NCBI GenBank assembly: GCA_003132405.1 | Contig: PKXQ01000143.1 | Span: 1 to 44,798, forward strand | Length of the DNA: 44,798 nucleotides | From: Acidobacteriaceae bacterium | Lineage (GTDB): Bacteria; Acidobacteriota; Terriglobia; Terriglobales; Acidobacteriaceae | Direction: 5' to 3' | In this document: piece after piece, positions 40,806 through 44,798 of the stretch | Layout of the letters: each line of letters opens with the position of its first letter | Numbering within the stretch: position 1 is the stretch's first letter | Notes under the pieces: model-generated | Told to the model about the DNA's origin: nothing | Databases searched by the model: none | Seen by the model: only the letters and a program-made list of their open reading frames with translations | Made by a program: the position numbers and the translations under genes

Positions 40806-41091
40806 GTCAAAACCCTCAAAACACGCGAGTTTATCAGAAGGGGAGCTTCTTCACAAGTATATCTCAGAAAATTGGGCGGAGAAGCTAAAAGCTTTTGAGG
40901 AAATCTGTTTGGAACGGCACTGGAATCCGTCCGGCCCTAAGTCCACGGCTAAGAAGCGTAGTTGCATATACTTAGACGGGGATTTAGATCCGGTCGCGCG
41001 CGTGATTGTCTATACAAGAGCAGATCTAACCGAGGTAATCATAGTAATCTTCATCGTGGATGGTGACACGGACTACCACGCCTACGCCTAA
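40804..41091 (+). CDS. Hypothetical small protein
   Basis: This is a 95-residue ORF from ATG 40804, which overlaps the start codon of the leftward gene. The ribosome site is poor, so the true start could lie further in, although no good alternative ATG exists. The C-terminal two-thirds look protein-like (ENWAEKLKAFEEICLERHWN, SCIYLDGDLDPVARVIVYTR, EVIIVIFIVDGDTDYHAY), alternating a helix with beta strands. No family is recognised. It is followed by a transposase gene read in the opposite direction. Confidence 0.5.
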   Translation: MSKPSKHASLSEGELLHKYISENWAEKLKAFEEICLERHWNPSGPKSTAKKRSCIYLDGDLDPVARVIVYTRADLTEVIIVIFIVDGDTDYHAYA

Positions 41092-41156
41092 GCGGAAAAG
41101 AGAAAGCGGAAGCCTAAACAGACTTCCGCTCCGGACCACGTTTCAAGCGGCGAGGA

Positions 41157-42137
41157 TCAGAAGGCCTCTTCGTGAAGCTTACCGGTCAATTCCGCATAGG
41201 TGAGTCGTTTCCCAACGATCTGACGCACAGCGAGATCGAACCGGTCTGAATCATTCAACGGATTATCTTTCGTAGCGCGATTGTTATATCTGAAAACCTG
41301 CTCATCAATGTAACGGTCAAGGTGAAACGGTTCGACCGCGACGTAGGTTCCCTTCAGGCCACGCTTCAGCAATGACCAGAAATTCTCCATGCCATTCACG
41401 TGTACGCGGCCATTAACGTAACTCTCAGTCTTGTTAACGAAGTCGTGAATGAATCGACGCTGCAATCCCTGCTCATAAGCTACAGCATCGTCGGTGTAAA
41501 CCTTGGTGCCGTACTTCACCTGTTTCAGAATCTCGTTCTGCAAGGTCTCGCGCTTCACGTCTGGTACAACCGTGGCTCGCACCTGTCGCGCTGTGCGGTC
41601 GAGAATGCCTTGCACAACAGTCTTGCCGGACGCTCCACCCTTTGCTTCGTAGCGGACTTTCTTGTCGGCGTGCATGTTCTTCTTCTGGCCGCCGACGAAA
41701 GTTTCATCCACTTCTACTTCGCTGTCTTTGCCTCCGAGTTTCGTCATCTTTCCGAATGATGGTTTGTTTTGCAGAGCGAGCCGAAGGCGCTGCAACATAA
41801 ACCATGCCGATTTCTGAGTGACCTTCACCGCTTTGGCAATCTCGTAACTGCTGATCCCGTTTTTGCAATTCACAATTTGCCACATTGCCAGCAGCCATTT
41901 GTCCAGCGAGATCGGCGATTCCTCAAAGATCGTTCCAGTCTTGAGTGTAAACTGCGGAGCATCGTGCTTCTCTCGGCAGTGCCAGCGGTTGTACTTTTCG
42001 AGGAATAAGACGTTGCTCTTGCCACAGCGAGGGCAGATCACGCCATCCGGCCAGCGACGGGCCACAAGGTATTCACGGCAATTGACCGGATTGGCGAAGT
42101 ACAGGACCGCTTCTTGGAGGCTTTTCGGTTCGCTCAT
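41157..42137 (-). CDS. IS1595-family transposase (ISXO2-like)
   Basis: This 326-residue transposase has an N-terminal zinc ribbon (CPRCGKSN...HCREKH), a helix-turn-helix segment (GISSYEIAKAVKVTQKSAWF, MLQRLRLAL) and the ISXO2-like catalytic core EVDETFVGG, YTDDAVAYE, HVNGMENFWSLLKRGLKGTY. All acidic residues and the final Asn/Glu are kept, so it may be active. A promoter at 42159-42187 would start transcription at about 42152, so the ATG at 42137 (GGAGAACAAGG upstream) is preferred over the one at 42152. Terminal inverted repeats were not found by eye, and the element edges are unknown. Confidence 0.9.
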   Translation of the reverse strand: MSEPKSLQEAVLYFANPVNCREYLVARRWPDGVICPRCGKSNVLFLEKYNRWHCREKHDAPQFTLKTGTIFEESPISLDKWLLAMWQIVNCKNGISSYEIAKAVKVTQKSAWFMLQRLRLALQNKPSFGKMTKLGGKDSEVEVDETFVGGQKKNMHADKKVRYEAKGGASGKTVVQGILDRTARQVRATVVPDVKRETLQNEILKQVKYGTKVYTDDAVAYEQGLQRRFIHDFVNKTESYVNGRVHVNGMENFWSLLKRGLKGTYVAVEPFHLDRYIDEQVFRYNNRATKDNPLNDSDRFDLAVRQIVGKRLTYAELTGKLHEEAF

Positions 42138-42158
42138 GGCCTTGTTCTCCATGAACGA

Positions 42159-42187
42159 ATCTTAAGCGAAAGGGTCTATTTTGTCAA
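42159..42187 (-). promoter_or_regulatory. Promoter of the transposase gene
   Basis: Reading leftward, TTGACA (42187-42182) and TAAGAT (42164-42159) are spaced by exactly 17 bases. This is a strong consensus-like promoter pointing at the transposase. It fixes the transcription start near 42152 and helps choose the start codon. Confidence 0.75.
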
Positions 42188-42232
42188 GTATATTATTGCC
42201 TCGCCAAGTCGATTATTTTAATAGACATAGGA

Positions 42233-42259
42233 GGGGGGGGGGGGGGGGGGGGGGGGGGG
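42233..42259 (+). repeat. 27-base G homopolymer
   Basis: A run of 27 G residues lies between the transposase upstream region and the GlmS-like gene, followed by TACC. A tract this long is unstable in bacteria and hard to sequence. It may be a sequencing or assembly artefact, or mark the real edge of the insertion. Confidence 0.9.
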
Positions 42260-42298
42260 TACCAGGTTTTCACTGAGAGCTGACAGCTGAGAGCTGCT

Positions 42299-43426
42299 TC
42301 ACTCCAGCGTCACCGCCTTAACCAAATTCCGCGGACGATCCACATCGAGCCCGCGCTTGGCGGCCACATAATAGGCGAATAGTTGTAAAGGCACGATCTC
42401 CAGAATCGGCGACAGCAACTCGGGCGCGTGTGGAATAAAGAGAGTGTGGTCGGCGATTTGCGGGATGGTGGTGTCGCCTTCCGTCGCCAGCGCGATCAGG
42501 GTCGCGCCCTGTTTTTTGAAGCCTTCCATATTGCTGACATTTTTTTCGTAGCGCGTCACCGAACCCGCGTCGTTGCGGTCACAGGTCGCGATTATGACCA
42601 GAGGCAGGCGGAAGTCGATCAGCGCGTTGGGGCCGTGTTTGGCTTCTCCTGTGGGATAGCCTTCGGCGTGGATGTAGGAAACTTCTTTCAGCTTGAGAGC
42701 GCCGTCCATGGCGATGGGGTAGTGGATGGCGCGTCCGAGAAACATGAAGTCGTCGACGCGGTAGTAAAGTTCGGCGAGTTTTTCTACCTGTTCGGCGGCC
42801 GCGAGAACTGTTTCTGTTTTCAGCGGCAGCGCCAGAAGTTCGCGGATGTAGTGCTTGGCCAGCTCTTCCGAGACGGTCTCTTTGATTTCGCCGAGATAGA
42901 GCGCGAAGAGAAATAAACACGCCATCTGCGCGGTGAAGGCCTTGGTCGAAGCGATACTGATCTCCGGACCGGCATGCGTGTAGATGAAACCGTCGGCCTC
43001 GCGCGCGATGGTCGAACCTTCGACATTCGAAATCGCGATGGTGCGCGAGCCCTTCTGGCGCGCCTCGCGCTGCGACGCGGTGGTGTCGGCGGTCTCTCCC
43101 GATTGAGTAATAAAGATGCTGAGCTCGCCGCGGCCGATCATCGGATTGCGGTATTCGAATTCGCTGGCGTAATCGACATCAACGGGAACAGCGGCCAACT
43201 CCTGCATCATGTATTGGCCGGTCATCCCGGCGTGGCGGCTGGTGCCGGAGGCGACGATGTTGATCCGCCGCAGGGCGCGCAGTTCTTCGCGCGAGATATG
43301 AATTTCGTCGAGGCGAACCAGACCCGCGTCCGCAGAGACGCGCGGCTCGATGGTGTGCCGCAAAGCGTCGGGCTGTTCGAAAATCTCGCGGATCAAATGA
43401 TGGGGGAATTTGCGCGTCGAAGCCAC
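42299..43426 (-). CDS. GlmS-like sugar isomerase lacking the glutaminase domain (possible NagB-II deaminase)
   Basis: This 375-residue protein starts at GTG 43426, preceded by AAGGAG at a short distance, and ends 20 bases from nagA. It contains only the two SIS domains of glucosamine-6-phosphate synthase: VASGTSRHAGMTGQYMMQEL, IFITQSGETADT, SIASTKAFTAQM, and a C-terminus (LFAYYVAAKRGLDVDRPRNL then VKAVTLE) typical of GlmS. The N-terminal Cys-nucleophile glutaminase is absent, and the upstream sequence belongs to nagA, so it is not a simple truncation by a late start. Next to nagA, it most likely works as a SIS-type glucosamine-6-phosphate deaminase (NagB-II) in N-acetylglucosamine use. An ammonia-dependent synthase is the alternative. 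Confidence 0.85.
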   Translation of the reverse strand: MASTRKFPHHLIREIFEQPDALRHTIEPRVSADAGLVRLDEIHISREELRALRRINIVASGTSRHAGMTGQYMMQELAAVPVDVDYASEFEYRNPMIGRGELSIFITQSGETADTTASQREARQKGSRTIAISNVEGSTIAREADGFIYTHAGPEISIASTKAFTAQMACLFLFALYLGEIKETVSEELAKHYIRELLALPLKTETVLAAAEQVEKLAELYYRVDDFMFLGRAIHYPIAMDGALKLKEVSYIHAEGYPTGEAKHGPNALIDFRLPLVIIATCDRNDAGSVTRYEKNVSNMEGFKKQGATLIALATEGDTTIPQIADHTLFIPHAPELLSPILEIVPLQLFAYYVAAKRGLDVDRPRNLVKAVTLE

Positions 43427-43445
43427 GGTTCTCCTTATATTGTTT

Positions 43446-44621
43446 CTATGAAAAACATTCGACGCCGCCGATAAAAGTCCGCAACACTTCGCCTTTGGGA
43501 TCGAGGACGACGAAATCCGCGTCGGCTCCAGCGGTAAGAACACCCTTGTTCGTAATCTTCGCCACCCGCGCCGGATTTCGAGTGGCGGCAGCGATTGCAT
43601 GCGCCAGATCCCATTCCGCGAACTGCGCTAGATTGCGGACCGCGCGGTCGAGAGTCAATACGCTTCCGGCGAGTTTGCCATTCATCGTGCATTTGCCGTC
43701 GCGAACATCCACTTCGAAAGACCCCAGCCGATAGCGGCCATTGGGCATGCCGGTCGCGGAAATCGCATCCGTGATCAGCACAGTTTGCTCGTGGCCTTTG
43801 GCTCGGGCAAAGAGTTTCATAATTGCAGGGTCAGTATGGACGGCGTCAGCGATGATGTCGGCGCTTACACGATCGTCGGTGAGTACTGCGCCAAGGATTC
43901 CTGGATTGCGATGATCGAGCGGGCGCATGGCGTTGAACGTGTGCGTAGCATGGGTTGCTCCGGAGTCGATGGCTCGTTCAGCGGTGGCAAAATCAGCGTC
44001 GGAATGTCCCAGGCTGACGCAAACCCCTCGCCGCGCGGCCTCGGCAATCACCTCGGTCGCGCCCTCGAGCTCGGGAGCGATGGTCATCATGCGAATCCGT
44101 CCGCGAGCCGCCTGCCAGAGCTCATCAAAAAGGGCTGGCGTTGGAGCCAACAAGTCCTGCGGAGGATGCACACCGCGCCGCGCATGGCTGATAAATGGCC
44201 CTTCAAGATGGATGCCGAGCGGAATGGCGCGGCATTCGCCATCATTATTATTACTATTGCGCTCGCGTTTCTCAATTGCGTCGGCCAGGCGATCGATGGC
44301 GCGCAAAGTACGATCCATGGGAGCGGTGACGGTGGTGGGGAAATAAGTGGTCACTCCGTGCCGCGCCAGCAGGTGTTCGATCGCCGGAAGCGCCTCGGCG
44401 GAATCATCCATGACGTCGAATCCGGCGCTGCCATGAAGGTGAAGATCGATGTAGCCCGGAGCGATCATACCCTTTCCGAAGTCGACCACGGAAACACCAA
44501 AGGGGACTGCAAGGCTGCTCCGCAGGGCCATTTCGACGATGCGGCCGTCGTCGACGAGCAAGAGAGGTTGCTCGATGATGGCAGCCGGAGTCAAGAGCCG
44601 TTGAGCAGTGAAAGCCAGCAT
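43446..44621 (-). CDS. nagA: N-acetylglucosamine-6-phosphate deacetylase
   Basis: This 391-residue amidohydrolase removes acetate from GlcNAc-6-phosphate. ATG 44621 begins MLAFTAQRLLTP; longer in-frame starts up to 44705 encode an unlikely tail. Metal and substrate motifs are present: GYIDLHLHGSAGFDVMD, IPLGIHLEGPFIS, VCVSLGHSDADF, THTFNAMRPLDHRNPG, and the catalytic Asp in VLITDAISATG. It is followed by the GlmS-like/NagB-II gene on the same strand, so the pair would convert GlcNAc-6-P to fructose-6-P. No ribosome site is obvious. Confidence 0.93.
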   Translation of the reverse strand: MLAFTAQRLLTPAAIIEQPLLLVDDGRIVEMALRSSLAVPFGVSVVDFGKGMIAPGYIDLHLHGSAGFDVMDDSAEALPAIEHLLARHGVTTYFPTTVTAPMDRTLRAIDRLADAIEKRERNSNNNDGECRAIPLGIHLEGPFISHARRGVHPPQDLLAPTPALFDELWQAARGRIRMMTIAPELEGATEVIAEAARRGVCVSLGHSDADFATAERAIDSGATHATHTFNAMRPLDHRNPGILGAVLTDDRVSADIIADAVHTDPAIMKLFARAKGHEQTVLITDAISATGMPNGRYRLGSFEVDVRDGKCTMNGKLAGSVLTLDRAVRNLAQFAEWDLAHAIAAATRNPARVAKITNKGVLTAGADADFVVLDPKGEVLRTFIGGVECFS

Positions 44622-44731
44622 AGAAACGTAGAAATAGCAGCGAAGAGACGTTTGAGACCAGATTGTAGCAGCCGGGGCAGAAGAAAAATTGCGGCACGGC
44701 GGCAAGCATTTTAATTTGGAGAGGATTGCGA

Positions 44732-44759
44732 TTGCAGCCAGTGCAGAGTGTAGTAAAAT
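44732..44759 (+). promoter_or_regulatory. Likely promoter of the tRNA gene
   Basis: TTGCAG (44732-44737) and TAAAAT (44754-44759) are spaced by 16 bases, placing transcription start near 44766, about 13 bases before the tRNA-like sequence. The -10 is good and the -35 is weak. Confidence 0.45.
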
Positions 44760-44778
44760 TCAGAAATCAAGCAACCGT

Positions 44779-44798
44779 CGGGGAGTGGCTCAGCCTGG
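44779..44798 (+). tRNA. tRNA-Pro, 5' end only
   Basis: The window ends in CGGGGAGTGGCTCAGCCTGG, which matches the acceptor arm, the U8-bearing turn and the D-arm start of bacterial tRNA-Pro genes. The anticodon lies beyond the window, so the isotype is inferred from the acceptor stem. Confidence 0.6.

Noticed and set aside
41100..42230. Terminal inverted repeats of the IS1595-type element
   Set aside because: Sequences on both sides of the transposase were compared by eye and no matching ends were found, so no element boundary is claimed.
43427..43600. N-terminal extension of the GlmS-like gene to 43600
   Set aside because: It overlaps nagA, has no glutaminase residues, and the GTG at 43426 has an AAGGAG site.

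Overview
The window looks like a chromosomal segment of an Acidobacteriota (Terriglobia/Koribacter-like) bacterium. This is inferred from gene content: high-GC coding sequence, an Asp-box (VPS10/sortilin-like) propeller protein, PEGA-domain proteins, TonB C-terminal domains on regulatory proteins, an M61 peptidase, and dispersed inverted repeats of the kind common in that phylum. No rRNA is present, so the taxonomy is not proven. A 5' tRNA-Pro fragment probably runs off the right edge.

Layout. (1) 1-4903: two related secreted beta-propeller-like proteins are transcribed divergently from a 0.8 kb intergenic region. That region also holds a 67-residue peptide gene with a RiPP-like conserved core, three tandem 14-bp repeats and several palindromes. 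(2) 4978-11401: a 1122-residue secreted Asp-box protein, an NfnAB-type flavin/iron-sulfur oxidoreductase pair with an ATGA overlap, and a small conserved protein. (3) 11587-18664: two CPBP (Abi) membrane proteases, a translationally coupled ABC exporter, a secreted M61 peptidase with PDZ domain, an exported DUF62 SAM hydrolase and a PPOX flavoprotein. (4) 18860-29127: an envelope/signalling region with a winged-helix protein, a secreted small protein plus a 46-residue basic protein, a pseudokinase with transmembrane segment and PEGA repeats, a lone cNMP-binding domain, two tandem receiver-TM-TonB fusion proteins and an MscS-type channel. (5) 29257-36099: the pyruvate dehydrogenase complex read right to left as aceE-aceF-lpdA. 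It is interrupted after aceF by a 720-bp unit that duplicates the 3' end of aceF and carries one unrelated gene. (6) 36319-38217: a multicopper oxidase whose copper motifs are in non-canonical order, with a clear sigma-70 promoter. (7) 38218-42298: an AT-richer accessory stretch with a frameshifted kinase fragment, a boxA-like element, small hypothetical genes with overlapping starts and stops, an IS1595-type transposase and a 27-G homopolymer. (8) 42299-44798: nagA with a glutaminase-less GlmS-like isomerase (amino-sugar catabolism), then the partial tRNA.

The strongest candidates for an undescribed system are the receiver-TM-TonB twins beside a PEGA pseudokinase and a lone cNMP domain (20367-27277), and the small-peptide/propeller locus (1-4903). 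All function calls rest on motif recognition by eye; no database search was run.
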